A program made the translations under genes and the position numbers. Source: Pectobacterium brasiliense (GTDB lineage: Bacteria > Pseudomonadota > Gammaproteobacteria > Enterobacterales > Enterobacteriaceae). From it: a DNA stretch of 64,000 nt. Below are positions 18,616-28,297 of the stretch, piece after piece. Location of the stretch: assembly GCF_016950255.1 (NCBI RefSeq), contig NZ_JACGFN010000001.1, positions 62,001-126,000 of the forward strand, in the 5' to 3' direction. The notes beneath the pieces were generated by a model, which was not told where the DNA came from, did no database searches, and saw nothing but the letters and a program-made list of their open reading frames with translations. Position 1 is the first letter of the stretch, and every line of letters begins with the position of its first letter.

Positions 18616-18659
18616 CGTTTAGCATTATTCTTGCAGTTTTTATTAAATGAAACCTCAAT

Positions 18660-18688
18660 AAATGCACTATATTACGCGCTGTGCATTT
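18660..18688. promoter_or_regulatory. Operator-like inverted repeat upstream of bglX
   Basis: AAATGCAC (18660-18667) and GTGCATTT (18681-18688) form a perfect 8-bp inverted repeat with a 13-base spacer, about 175 bases before bglX. The half-site resembles NtrC half-sites but the spacing does not fit. Function unknown; rest of the 18.6-18.86 kb stretch shows no gene. Confidence 0.35.
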
Positions 18689-18863
18689 GAGTGCGTCGGT
18701 GCGGCAACCACTATCGGGAAGCCTTATTCGCTTAAGGCAGGAGAAGGTGTTTTTCGCCTTGTCAGAGAAGGGATGTGACCGTCGGAATCTTCAACCTGTC
18801 TTGTGCTTCAGCGCCTTATTCTGTTCTGCTCTGACGCCTGGATTGACTGGGTCTTTATAACGA

Positions 18864-21170
18864 ATGAAATGGCTTACTTCACTGACTATAGCAATTGGAC
18901 TTGCCTGTAATCCGGCGTTTGCGCAGGAGCTGACGTCTGCGCTGACCTCACTATCGCCTTCACATCAGCAACGTGATGCGTTTGTCACGGATCTGCTGAA
19001 AAAAATGACGCTGGAAGAGAAGATCGGCCAGCTCCGATTAATCAGCGTTGGGACGGATAACCCCAAAGAAGCCATTCGGGAAATGATCCGAAACGGCCAG
19101 GTTGGCGCGATTTTTAATACGGTGACCCGCCCGGACATCCGTGCGATGCAAGATCAGGTGATGCAACTCAGCCGCCTGAAGATTCCCCTGTTTTTTGCCT
19201 ATGACGTGGTACACGGCCAGCGCACCATTTTCCCTATCGCACTGGGATTGGCCTCCAGTTGGGATATGGACGCGATTGCGAAAAGTGCGCGTGTAGCGGC
19301 GTATGAAGCTACGGAAGACGGCCTGAACATGACCTGGGCGCCGATGGTGGATATTACCCGCGATCCGCGCTGGGGTCGTGTGTCGGAAGGCTTCGGTGAA
19401 GATACCTGGTTGACCAGCAAAATTGCCGGTGTGGTAGTCAAATCCTTTCAGGGCGATGATGTAACCGCTCGCCACTCGCTGATGACCAGCGTAAAACATT
19501 ACGCACTCTACGGTGCGGTGGAAGGCGGACGTGACTATAACACCGTGGACATGAGCCCTCAGCGCATGTTCCAGGACTATATGCCGCCTTACAAAGCGGC
19601 GATTGATGCGGGCAGCAGCGGCGTGATGGTCGCGCTGAACTCAATCAACGGTACTCCCGCGACCTCTAACAGCTGGTTGCTGAAAGACGTTCTACGCGAT
19701 CAGTGGAATTTCAAAGGCATCACCATTACCGATCACGGCGCGATTAAAGAGCTGATTAAGCACGGTGTGGCCAGCGATCCGCGTGATGCATCGCGTCTGG
19801 CGGTTAAATCCGGTATCGGCATGAGCATGAGCGACGAGTATTTCGTACGCTATCTGCCTGAGCTGGTGAAAAGCGGCGCGGTGAGCGTGCAGGAGATTGA
19901 CGATGCCTGCCGCCAGGTGCTGAACGTGAAATATGATATGGGGCTGTTTGAAGATCCGTATCGTCACTTGGGGCCAGTCGGTTCCGATCCGGTAGATACG
20001 AATGCGGAAAGTCGCTTACACCGTCTGGATGCGCGTGACGTGGCGCGTAAGAGTCTGGTGCTGTTGAAAAACCGCCTGCAAACGCTGCCGTTGAAGAAAG
20101 AAGGCACGATTGCCGTTGTGGGGCCATTGGCTGACAGCCAGCGCGATACGATGGGAAGCTGGTCTGCCGCGGGCGTCACGAAACAGACGATTACCGTTTA
20201 TCAAGGGCTGAAGAATGCCGTCGGCGATAAAGCCACCATTCTCTATGCCAAAGGTGCCAACGTCAGTAATCACAAAGGCATTATCGACTTCCTGAATCAG
20301 TATGAAGATGCCGTTCAGGTGGATAAACGTCCGCCGCAGGTGATGATCGATGAAGCTGTAGCGGCAGCGAAGAAGGCGGATGTCGTGGTTGCAGTAGTCG
20401 GCGAAGCAGCCGGGATGGCGCATGAAGCGTCCAGCCGTTCGAACATCGAACTGCCGCAAGGTCAGCGCGACCTGATTGCCGCGCTGAAAGCCACGGGTAA
20501 GCCGCTGGTTCTGGTGCTGATGAACGGACGCCCTCTGGCTCTGGTGCGTGAAGATCAGCAGGCCGATGCGTTACTGGAAACCTGGTTCAGCGGTACGGAA
20601 GGGGGCAATGCGATCGCCGATGTGCTGTTTGGTGACTATAACCCGTCCGGCAAGCTGCCGATGTCCTTCCCACGTTCCGTCGGCCAGATCCCGATTTATT
20701 ACAATCACCTGCCGTCAGGCCGTCCTTACACGCCGGAAAATCCAGGCAAATATACGTCTCACTACTACGATGAGGCCAACGGGCCGCTCTATCCGTTCGG
20801 TTACGGCCTGAGCTACACCACCTTCAGCGTGTCAGACGTACGTTTGTCCAGCCAGACCATGAAGCGTAACGGGACGATCAACGCCAGCGTAACGGTGAAA
20901 AACACCGGCAGTCGCGCAGGGGAAACGGTAGTACAGCTGTATCTTCATGATGTAGTGGCTTCTATCAGCCGTCCGCTGAAAGAGCTGCGTGGCTTTGAGA
21001 AAGTGATGCTACAGCCGGGAGAATCCCGCACGGTCACCTTCACGCTCGATCAGGACGCGCTGAAGTTCTACAATGCCCGCATGCAGCAGGTGGTGGAACC
21101 CGGCAAATTCGACGTGATGATTGGTCTGGATTCACAGCGTGTGAAGAGCGACAGCTTCACCCTGCTATAA
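18864..21170 (+). CDS. bglX: Periplasmic beta-glucosidase BglX (GH3)
   Basis: Secreted glycoside hydrolase family 3 enzyme (768 aa) cleaving beta-glucosides, in plant pathogens potentially cellobiose and plant glucosides. A signal peptide (residues 1-20, ending AFA) precedes the TIM-barrel domain with KHYALYGAVEGGRDYN (about 210) and the nucleophile aspartate in TDHGAI (about residue 288). The alpha/beta sandwich domain holds HEASSRSNIELP with the likely acid/base region, and a fibronectin III-like domain ends the protein. Length and order match E. coli BglX (765 aa). Confidence 0.95.
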   Translation: MKWLTSLTIAIGLACNPAFAQELTSALTSLSPSHQQRDAFVTDLLKKMTLEEKIGQLRLISVGTDNPKEAIREMIRNGQVGAIFNTVTRPDIRAMQDQVMQLSRLKIPLFFAYDVVHGQRTIFPIALGLASSWDMDAIAKSARVAAYEATEDGLNMTWAPMVDITRDPRWGRVSEGFGEDTWLTSKIAGVVVKSFQGDDVTARHSLMTSVKHYALYGAVEGGRDYNTVDMSPQRMFQDYMPPYKAAIDAGSSGVMVALNSINGTPATSNSWLLKDVLRDQWNFKGITITDHGAIKELIKHGVASDPRDASRLAVKSGIGMSMSDEYFVRYLPELVKSGAVSVQEIDDACRQVLNVKYDMGLFEDPYRHLGPVGSDPVDTNAESRLHRLDARDVARKSLVLLKNRLQTLPLKKEGTIAVVGPLADSQRDTMGSWSAAGVTKQTITVYQGLKNAVGDKATILYAKGANVSNHKGIIDFLNQYEDAVQVDKRPPQVMIDEAVAAAKKADVVVAVVGEAAGMAHEASSRSNIELPQGQRDLIAALKATGKPLVLVLMNGRPLALVREDQQADALLETWFSGTEGGNAIADVLFGDYNPSGKLPMSFPRSVGQIPIYYNHLPSGRPYTPENPGKYTSHYYDEANGPLYPFGYGLSYTTFSVSDVRLSSQTMKRNGTINASVTVKNTGSRAGETVVQLYLHDVVASISRPLKELRGFEKVMLQPGESRTVTFTLDQDALKFYNARMQQVVEPGKFDVMIGLDSQRVKSDSFTLL

Positions 21171-21180
21171 TGATGTTCAG

Positions 21181-21207
21181 CTCGCCGCCGAAAACTCCGG
21201 CGGCGAG
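21181..21207 (+). terminator. Strong stem-loop after bglX
   Basis: Perfect 10-bp stem CTCGCCGCCG (21181-21190) with CGGCGGCGAG (21198-21207), loop AAAACTC. It starts 10 bases after the bglX stop but lacks a T-tract, so it may protect the mRNA end or attenuate read-through into idi. Confidence 0.55.
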
Positions 21208-21270
21208 ACGGATTGTGATGACCGTAATACAGAATCATTGTCGGAGAATCAGGTCTTGCAGGAGAAGGGT

Positions 21271-21810
21271 ATGCCGTTGACTGAAGTGGTGCTGGTTGAT
21301 GAAAATGACAGGCCAACGGGCGTAATGGAAAAGCAGGAAGCGCATGTAAAAGGAGCATTACATCGTGCGATTACCGTCTATGTTTTCAACTCTCGCCAGC
21401 AGTTGTTGTTGCAGCAGCGTGCAGAGGAGAAATACCACAGCGGCGGTTTATGGAGTAATACCTGCTGTAGCCATCCTGCGCCCGGTGAAGAGACGTTGCA
21501 GGCAGCACATCGCCGCTTGTATGAAGAAATGGGGTTACGCTGTGCGCTGACGCCGATGTTCACGCTGACCTATCGTTTGCTGTTGGATAACGGGCTGATT
21601 GAGCATGAGCTGGGGCATGTGTATTTTGGCGTGACGGACGACGTCCCGCAGATGAATCCTGATGAAGTGTCGAGCTACGCCTACCAGTCAATAGACGAGG
21701 TTGCCCAGCAGATGGCGACGACGCCCGAACAGTTTACGGCCTGGTTCCAACTGACCTTCGCACGTATTCCTAAGTACTGGCAGACGTTTCAGTCTGAACA
21801 ACCAAATTAA
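21271..21810 (+). CDS. idi: Isopentenyl-diphosphate delta-isomerase type I
   Basis: Cytoplasmic Nudix-fold metalloenzyme (179 aa) interconverting IPP and DMAPP for isoprenoid synthesis. The catalytic cysteine lies in NTCCSHPAPGE (about residue 67), and the Nudix-type helix with acidic metal ligands is RRLYEEMGL (about 83) plus NGLIEHELGHVY (about 109). The start is ATG 21271 with a strong AGGAGAAGG site; an upstream TTG at 21238 in the same frame is less likely. Close in length to E. coli Idi (182 aa). Confidence 0.92.
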   Translation: MPLTEVVLVDENDRPTGVMEKQEAHVKGALHRAITVYVFNSRQQLLLQQRAEEKYHSGGLWSNTCCSHPAPGEETLQAAHRRLYEEMGLRCALTPMFTLTYRLLLDNGLIEHELGHVYFGVTDDVPQMNPDEVSSYAYQSIDEVAQQMATTPEQFTAWFQLTFARIPKYWQTFQSEQPN

Positions 21811-21884
21811 GTAAAGCGATGCTGATTGCCGCGTTTCCGTGCGGCACCGTTCGTGCAGTCGGCGGGCGCTATGGGTCGAAAGCC

Positions 21885-21992
21885 TCAGCCCGCGTGCTCG
21901 ATAATAATGTAGCCCACGAGCATCATGCCGGACATGCCACCTAAGGCGAGAAAGGCAAAGAGACTGATAATGCCGATTTTTTGAAGAGTCAT
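21885..21992 (-). CDS. yohO: Small single-pass membrane protein YohO
   Basis: A 35-residue membrane protein: MTLQKIGIISLFAFLALGG opens the chain, then a glycine/methionine-rich helix and the end YIIIEHAG. It aligns over its full length with E. coli YohO (MRIAKIGVIALFLFMALGG... ending AG), sharing KIG, ALGG, the ML-GY segment and the final AG. An AAGGAT ribosome binding site precedes the ATG at 21992. The gene is too short for most gene finders. Its location near bglX also matches the E. coli neighbourhood. Function unknown; inner-membrane location is expected. Confidence 0.85.
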   Translation of the reverse strand: MTLQKIGIISLFAFLALGGMSGMMLVGYIIIEHAG

Positions 21993-22083
21993 CAGGTTAT
22001 CCTTTTGTTAATTGCCTCGAATTATAATGCCTTCCGCCCATGAAACAAGGCCGAAACGCTCCGCGCTTTTTAAATACACCGCA

Positions 22084-22731
22084 TTAGCGAAATAAAAGCA
22101 GCACACCAAAAAACATCAGAATGACGCCGGCTCCGCGCTCAATCGGGTTCAGCCAGCGGGTTAAATGCTGCTGAATCAGCGGGCGAGCGATCAGCGCGGC
22201 GATCAACAAATCCCACACCAGCACGACAGAAAACATCCAGCTACCGCTGACGACTTGCTGCGTCGGTGTCACATGTTGCCCAAGAATACTGGTCATCAGG
22301 CTGATGTAGAACAGCATGTTTTTGGGGTTCAACAGCGCCGAGCCGAGCCCTAGCAGGATTTGTTTACGGAGCGTCGGGCAGCGATCGGACTGTTGTTCCG
22401 CCTGTAGCGATAGCACAGAACGGCTTTTCACTAACTGATAGCCCACCCAGAGCAGATAAGCCGCCCCGGCTAATTCGATGAGTCTAAACAGCGTGGGTGA
22501 ATGTTGAATGCCTGCCCAGCCGATCGCCGCCAGCAGAATGTAAATGCCGTTGCCCAGCGCAATGCCCAGACAAATTCCCGCACTGCCGCGTAGTCGATAG
22601 CGAATGGCATAGGCTGTCAGCAGAAAGAAGTCCGGGCCGGGGCTCAGTAGCGCCACAAAATGCGCCAGCGCCAGAGCAGGAAAGTGGGTGGGGAAGAGCG
22701 AATCGGCGGAAAAAAGGGGATTGATAAACAT
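22084..22731 (-). CDS. LysE/RhtB-family amino-acid exporter
   Basis: Inner-membrane exporter (215 aa, about six helices) of the LysE/RhtB family. The signature near residue 30 is VALLSPGPDFFLLTAYAIR, with GICLGIALGNGIYILLA and LLNPKNMLFYISL following, all typical. It probably exports an amino acid or derivative. An AraC-type regulator gene lies 52 bases upstream on the same strand and ends toward it, so the two may form a unit. Not one of the exporters I can name. Confidence 0.85.
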   Translation of the reverse strand: MFINPLFSADSLFPTHFPALALAHFVALLSPGPDFFLLTAYAIRYRLRGSAGICLGIALGNGIYILLAAIGWAGIQHSPTLFRLIELAGAAYLLWVGYQLVKSRSVLSLQAEQQSDRCPTLRKQILLGLGSALLNPKNMLFYISLMTSILGQHVTPTQQVVSGSWMFSVVLVWDLLIAALIARPLIQQHLTRWLNPIERGAGVILMFFGVLLLFR

Positions 22732-22783
22732 GATATTTCTGACCTCGATAAATAATCGAGGTCAGTCTAGACAAGGTGTTCGG

Positions 22784-23629
22784 CTATTTATTGTCAAATA
22801 TTGATCGCGCGTACTGACCCGGCGTCGCAGCAGTGTATTGCACAAACGTTTTGTGGAAATGGCTTTGATCGCAGAAGCCGCTTTGATAGCTGGCATCAAC
22901 CAGCGGCGTGCCCTGTTTCAGCAGTGATTTAGCATACTCAATACGGGCATTATTCAGGAAGGCCATCGGTGTAATGCCGGTATCGTGACGAAACTGTCGC
23001 ACGATGGTTTCACGTCGCAGGTTTAACTCCTCCGCCAGCGTTTCCAGCGAGGGTGATTCTTGCAAATTATTTAACAGACGCTCGCGTACGTGTCGCGTCG
23101 TAGTTTGCGAAGCGTGATGGGGTAAGGTGGGCAAACAGGACGGCACAGGCTGGCAATATTGTCGCCAAATGGGCTCCAGCATTGCTTTGAGCTGGTTATC
23201 TGCCGATGTAATGTCTCCCCGATACAGCAGATCAACCACGTGCTGATAACGTATAAAGAGTGCGGGATCGCGCAGAACAACACGGTTGCAATGCAAGGTC
23301 TCCGCCTGATAACCACAGTGAGCCGCGATCTGATCGAGACACCATTCGATATCCAGATAAAGCATGTGATAACTGCGCGTTTTTCCGGGAAGCGGGTTAC
23401 AGCTGTGCGGTTGTTGAGGATCGATGAAGATCAGATCGCCAACCTGCAAGTGATGCACGTCGTTGCGGTAATGGCAAAGCGTTTCGCCGTGTTCTATCGC
23501 GCCAATCGAGAACTGTGCATGGCTGTGTGTTTTATAGGCGTGGCTGCTGTTGCGCGTGCTGCGGCTTTCAACATGCGGGAGTCGTGGCGAAAACCAGTAC
23601 GATTGGTTAATGGCGTGGACTGAAGACAT
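22784..23629 (-). CDS. AraC-family transcriptional regulator with cupin sensor
   Basis: Probable regulator (281 aa). The N-terminal half looks like the AraC arabinose-binding cupin (HSHAQFSIGAIEHGETLCHY, LQVGDLIFIDPQQPHSCNP). The C-terminal half has two HTH motifs, LETLAEELNLRRETIVRQF near 200 and LVDASYQSGFCDQSHFHKTF near 245. The start is ATG 23629; the open frame continues to 23830 but that region overlaps the promoter side of dinG. It likely controls the adjacent LysE-type exporter in response to an amino acid. Confidence 0.82.
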   Translation of the reverse strand: MSSVHAINQSYWFSPRLPHVESRSTRNSSHAYKTHSHAQFSIGAIEHGETLCHYRNDVHHLQVGDLIFIDPQQPHSCNPLPGKTRSYHMLYLDIEWCLDQIAAHCGYQAETLHCNRVVLRDPALFIRYQHVVDLLYRGDITSADNQLKAMLEPIWRQYCQPVPSCLPTLPHHASQTTTRHVRERLLNNLQESPSLETLAEELNLRRETIVRQFRHDTGITPMAFLNNARIEYAKSLLKQGTPLVDASYQSGFCDQSHFHKTFVQYTAATPGQYARSIFDNK

Positions 23630-23811
23630 AATGTACCGCTCGCGATAAAGACCGTGTTTGATAAAAATACGTGTTTGATAAAAATAATGGTTTACCCTAA
23701 TCGCTGAGCAGACGATTGTCGAGGTCAGAATTGTCGCGAACGTGATATCGGCTGACGTCGCCGGGCGTCTGTGGGACAATGGCAGCCAGATTACACAGAT
23801 ACAGAGTATGC

Positions 23812-25911
23812 ATGACGCTGTCCCCCGCAATAAAATTGCAGATTGGCCAATGGTATAAGGCTCTGCAAGAGCAAATCCCGGATTTTATTTCCCGCGTTCC
23901 CCAGCGACAGATGATTGCCGAAGTGGCGAAAACGCTGGCGGGTGATTACCCGCGCCATTTGGCTATTGAAGCGCCAACTGGCGTCGGGAAAACGCTTTCT
24001 TACCTGATTCCGGGTATTGCGGTAGGGCGTGCGGAGGACAAAACGCTGGTGGTCAGCACCGCGAATGTGGCGTTGCAGGATCAGATTTACAGCAAAGATT
24101 TGCCGCTGTTGCAGAAGTTTATTCCCGAACTGACATTTACCGCTGCATTTGGCCGTCGTCGTTATATTTGCCCACGTAATCTGGCGATGCTGGCAACCGA
24201 TCCCGATGCGCAGGGGGATTTACCGCTCTTTCTGGATGATGAGCTGATGTCCGCCAGCAAGGAGGAAAAACGTACCTGTGTACGGCTTGAGAAAGCGCTT
24301 CAAGGCCATGCCTGGGATGGGCTGCGCGATCATTATCAGGATTCAATTGACGATAGCCTGTGGCAGAAGCTGAGTACGGATAAAGCGAACTGTCTCGCGC
24401 ATAACTGTCATTACTACCGCGAGTGCCCGTTCTTCACCGCACGGCGTGAGATCGAACAGGCCGATGTTGTCGTCACCAACCATGCGCTGGTGATGGCGGC
24501 GATGGAAAGCGAATCGGTGCTGCCTCCTCCTAAAAATCTCCTGCTGGTGCTCGACGAAGGACACCACATTCCCGACGTTGCCCGCGATACGCTGGAGATG
24601 TCTGGTGATATTCATCCTGCGTATATGATGGCGCAACTGGAACAGCTGGTACAGCTTATCGGGCAATGTATGGCGCAGTTTGCGCCTAAATCACCGCCAC
24701 GGCTAGCTAACAGCGAGCGGTTAACCAGCCATTGTGAAGAGATCCGCGAGTGCGTGCTGTCTTTCTCGCAAATGTGCGGGCTGTTCCTTCCGCATGACGG
24801 GCAGGAAACCGAGTACCGCTTTGCGATGGGAAAAATGCCGGATGAAATGCGTGAACTCTGCGTGCGATTGTTCAAATTGACCGACACGCTGCGGGCGCTG
24901 GCGGAGTATATGCTTAACGATCTCAGCGAGAAAACCGGCAAGCATGACGTGGTAAGGGTCTATCAGGCACTGCTGAAAATGAGCCGCCAGCAGGGCTACC
25001 TTGAGTCTATGAGTAAACTGTGGCGGCTGGCGGCGATGGAGAAGTCGTCAAACGCGCCGGTTTCCAAATGGATCACGCGAGAAATGCGTGATAACCAGCC
25101 GCATCTTCACCTGCACTGCGCGGGCATTCGCGTCTGCGATCAGCTTGAAAGGCTACTGTGGGGGAAGGTCTCGCACGTTGTGATGACCTCGGCAACGCTA
25201 CGCTCGCTGAACAGTTTTGCACGGATACAGGAACTTTCTGGCCTGAGCGAGCAGGAAGGGGACACCTTCATCGCGCTGGATTCTCCGTTTAACCACCGCG
25301 AGCAGGGGCGTTTGGTAATACCTAAGATGCGTTATGAACCGCTGATGGAATCTGAAGCGCAGCATATTGCTGAAATGGCGCAATTTTTCCGAGCGGAACT
25401 AAAACAGGATAAGCATAAAGGGATGCTGATGCTGTTTGCCAGCCAGCGTGCCATGCAACTCTTTCTCACGCAGGTTACCGATTTGCGCCTGATGCTGCTG
25501 GTTCAGGGAGACAAGCCGCGCTACAGGTTGGTCGAACTGCATCGTCAGCGGGTACAGGAAGGCCAGACTAGCGTGCTGATTGGTTTGCAGTCGTTTGCGG
25601 AAGGATTGGATCTGAAAGGGGAGCTCCTTTCTCAGGTGCATATCCATAAAATCGCGTTTCCGCCTATCGACAGTCCGGTGATTCTGACGGAAGGCGAATG
25701 GTTAAAAAGCCTCAAACGGCATCCGTTCATCGTACAAAGTTTGCCCAGCGCCTCGTTTAATCTCATCCAGCAGGTTGGACGCCTTATTCGTAGCCATGAC
25801 TGCTTTGGTGAAATCGTTATTTACGATCGGCGCCTGTTGACCAAAGGATATGGCGCACAGCTGCTGGCCGCGCTGCCCGTCTTCCCGATTGAACAACGGG
25901 ACATGCCATAA
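23812..25911 (+). CDS. dinG: ATP-dependent DNA helicase DinG
   Basis: XPD-like 5'-3' superfamily 2 helicase (699 aa) with a [4Fe-4S] cluster, resolving R-loops and D-loops. Walker A is APTGVGKT (about residue 58), the DEAH-like box is DEGH (about 249), and motif VI is QQVGRLIRS (about 662). The four cluster cysteines are YIC (about 119) and C-x4-C-x5-C in CLAHNCHYYREC (about 198). Start ATG 23812 gives MTLSPAIKLQIGQWY, matching the E. coli N-terminus. In E. coli ybiB follows directly; here the protease and tailocin loci intervene. I did not find a convincing LexA box upstream. Confidence 0.95.
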   Translation: MTLSPAIKLQIGQWYKALQEQIPDFISRVPQRQMIAEVAKTLAGDYPRHLAIEAPTGVGKTLSYLIPGIAVGRAEDKTLVVSTANVALQDQIYSKDLPLLQKFIPELTFTAAFGRRRYICPRNLAMLATDPDAQGDLPLFLDDELMSASKEEKRTCVRLEKALQGHAWDGLRDHYQDSIDDSLWQKLSTDKANCLAHNCHYYRECPFFTARREIEQADVVVTNHALVMAAMESESVLPPPKNLLLVLDEGHHIPDVARDTLEMSGDIHPAYMMAQLEQLVQLIGQCMAQFAPKSPPRLANSERLTSHCEEIRECVLSFSQMCGLFLPHDGQETEYRFAMGKMPDEMRELCVRLFKLTDTLRALAEYMLNDLSEKTGKHDVVRVYQALLKMSRQQGYLESMSKLWRLAAMEKSSNAPVSKWITREMRDNQPHLHLHCAGIRVCDQLERLLWGKVSHVVMTSATLRSLNSFARIQELSGLSEQEGDTFIALDSPFNHREQGRLVIPKMRYEPLMESEAQHIAEMAQFFRAELKQDKHKGMLMLFASQRAMQLFLTQVTDLRLMLLVQGDKPRYRLVELHRQRVQEGQTSVLIGLQSFAEGLDLKGELLSQVHIHKIAFPPIDSPVILTEGEWLKSLKRHPFIVQSLPSASFNLIQQVGRLIRSHDCFGEIVIYDRRLLTKGYGAQLLAALPVFPIEQRDMP

Positions 25912-26083
25912 CAAATTCCTCTCTATCCGTCCCCCGAATAAGGGGGTAATTAGTCCCTATTTAGCGCTATATTTTTTTATTCTTATTTGTTAGATTTGTT
26001 TCGGAACAGCAAGGATGCCGTTAATACGTGTGACAAAGTATGTGATTACGTAGCGCGGTTTTTATCAACCAGGGACAGGTGTC

Positions 26084-26191
26084 ATGATGAAAATTAACGC
26101 AGTGAATAAAACTTCCTTCCTGTTTAAAAACGAATGCCGCTTGGCATGCGTTCCTCTTGCTGTCCACATCAATACCAATAATAAAAACTAG
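26084..26191 (+). CDS. Possible 35-codon small ORF/leader upstream of prtW
   Basis: ATG ATG start with AGG four bases before it, 35 codons, ending in TAG. The product would start MMKINAVNKTSFLFK and contain two cysteines (NECRLACV). The middle of the frame folds as a hairpin: AACG-A-ATGCC with GGCAT-G-CGTT around loop GCTT. It may be a leader peptide or small protein in the long region before the protease gene, or chance. No family recognised. Confidence 0.35.
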   Translation: MMKINAVNKTSFLFKNECRLACVPLAVHINTNNKN

Positions 26192-26341
26192 TCACCGTGA
26201 CCTTATTATTTATCATTTGATAATAACGAAAATAATTCGCGTTCTTTCTTAATTATTTCCTTATAGAGATAATTTTTATTTATATGCGTTTTTTGGATAT
26301 AAATATTTTTAGTGAGCTTTATTTACCCAGGAGACGATTAG
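26192..26341. other. AT-rich upstream region of prtW
   Basis: AT-rich DNA between the small frame and the leader hairpins, likely containing the prtW promoter. The 25912-26083 part before the small frame holds a CCCC/GGGG hairpin just after dinG (about 25933-25948). I looked for a KdgR box, since prtW is reported to be KdgR-controlled, and did not see a convincing one. Confidence 0.35.
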
Positions 26342-27863
<1,522 letters not shown>

Positions 27864-27870
27864 TGTAGCA

Positions 27871-27895
27871 AGGACGGGGTAAACCCCGTCCTTTT
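27871..27895 (+). terminator. Stem-loop between prtW and inh
   Basis: Stem AGGACGGGG (27871-27879) with CCCCGTCCT (27884-27892), loop TAAA, then TTT and C. The weak T-tract suggests partial termination, letting much more protease mRNA than inhibitor/exporter mRNA be made. Confidence 0.75.
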
Positions 27896-27917
27896 CTGTT
27901 ATCGACTTGGAGCCACT

Positions 27918-28280
27918 ATGAAAAAGTTAATCATCGCGGCGTTGTTAAGTGCAATAAGCGGAGGATGTATGGCGAGTAGTTTGAAGTTGCCTTCAGCAAG
28001 TGAGCTCAGCGGTGTATGGCAATTGCGTGGCGGGGAACAGCAGTGCGAGGTCGTGCTGCACAATACGCCGTTAGTGGATAACACCTGGCGCTTTGAGGGT
28101 GATGCACCGTGTTTAAAAGCGCTGCTGCCGGATGTGCCTGCTGGATGGCGGCCGACGCCGGACGGTATCACGCTGACGAAAGAACAGGGCCAGTCCGTGG
28201 CGTTCTTTAGCAAGGAAAAAGAGGGCTATACGCTGATATTGCCTGATGGCAGTGCACGTACGTTGCATAAACAGCCCTGA
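27918..28280 (+). CDS. inh: Serralysin inhibitor Inh
   Basis: Periplasmic protease inhibitor (120 aa, MEROPS I38) that protects the cell from its own serralysin by inserting its mature N-terminus into the active site. A signal peptide covers about the first 20 residues; the sequence [10 protein letters not shown] could also be read as a lipobox, but characterised Inh proteins are soluble and periplasmic. Two cysteines (EQQCEV and APCLKA) form the conserved disulphide of this eight-stranded barrel. It lies between prtW and prtD, 18 bases before the latter. Confidence 0.88.
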   Translation: MKKLIIAALLSAISGGCMASSLKLPSASELSGVWQLRGGEQQCEVVLHNTPLVDNTWRFEGDAPCLKALLPDVPAGWRPTPDGITLTKEQGQSVAFFSKEKEGYTLILPDGSARTLHKQP

Positions 28281-28297
28281 CAGGAGAGGCAAACGCA

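Noticed and set aside
23630..23811. LexA (SOS) box before dinG
   Set aside because: A CTG...CAG pair exists near 23770-23786 but its spacing is 11 rather than 10 and the flanks do not match.
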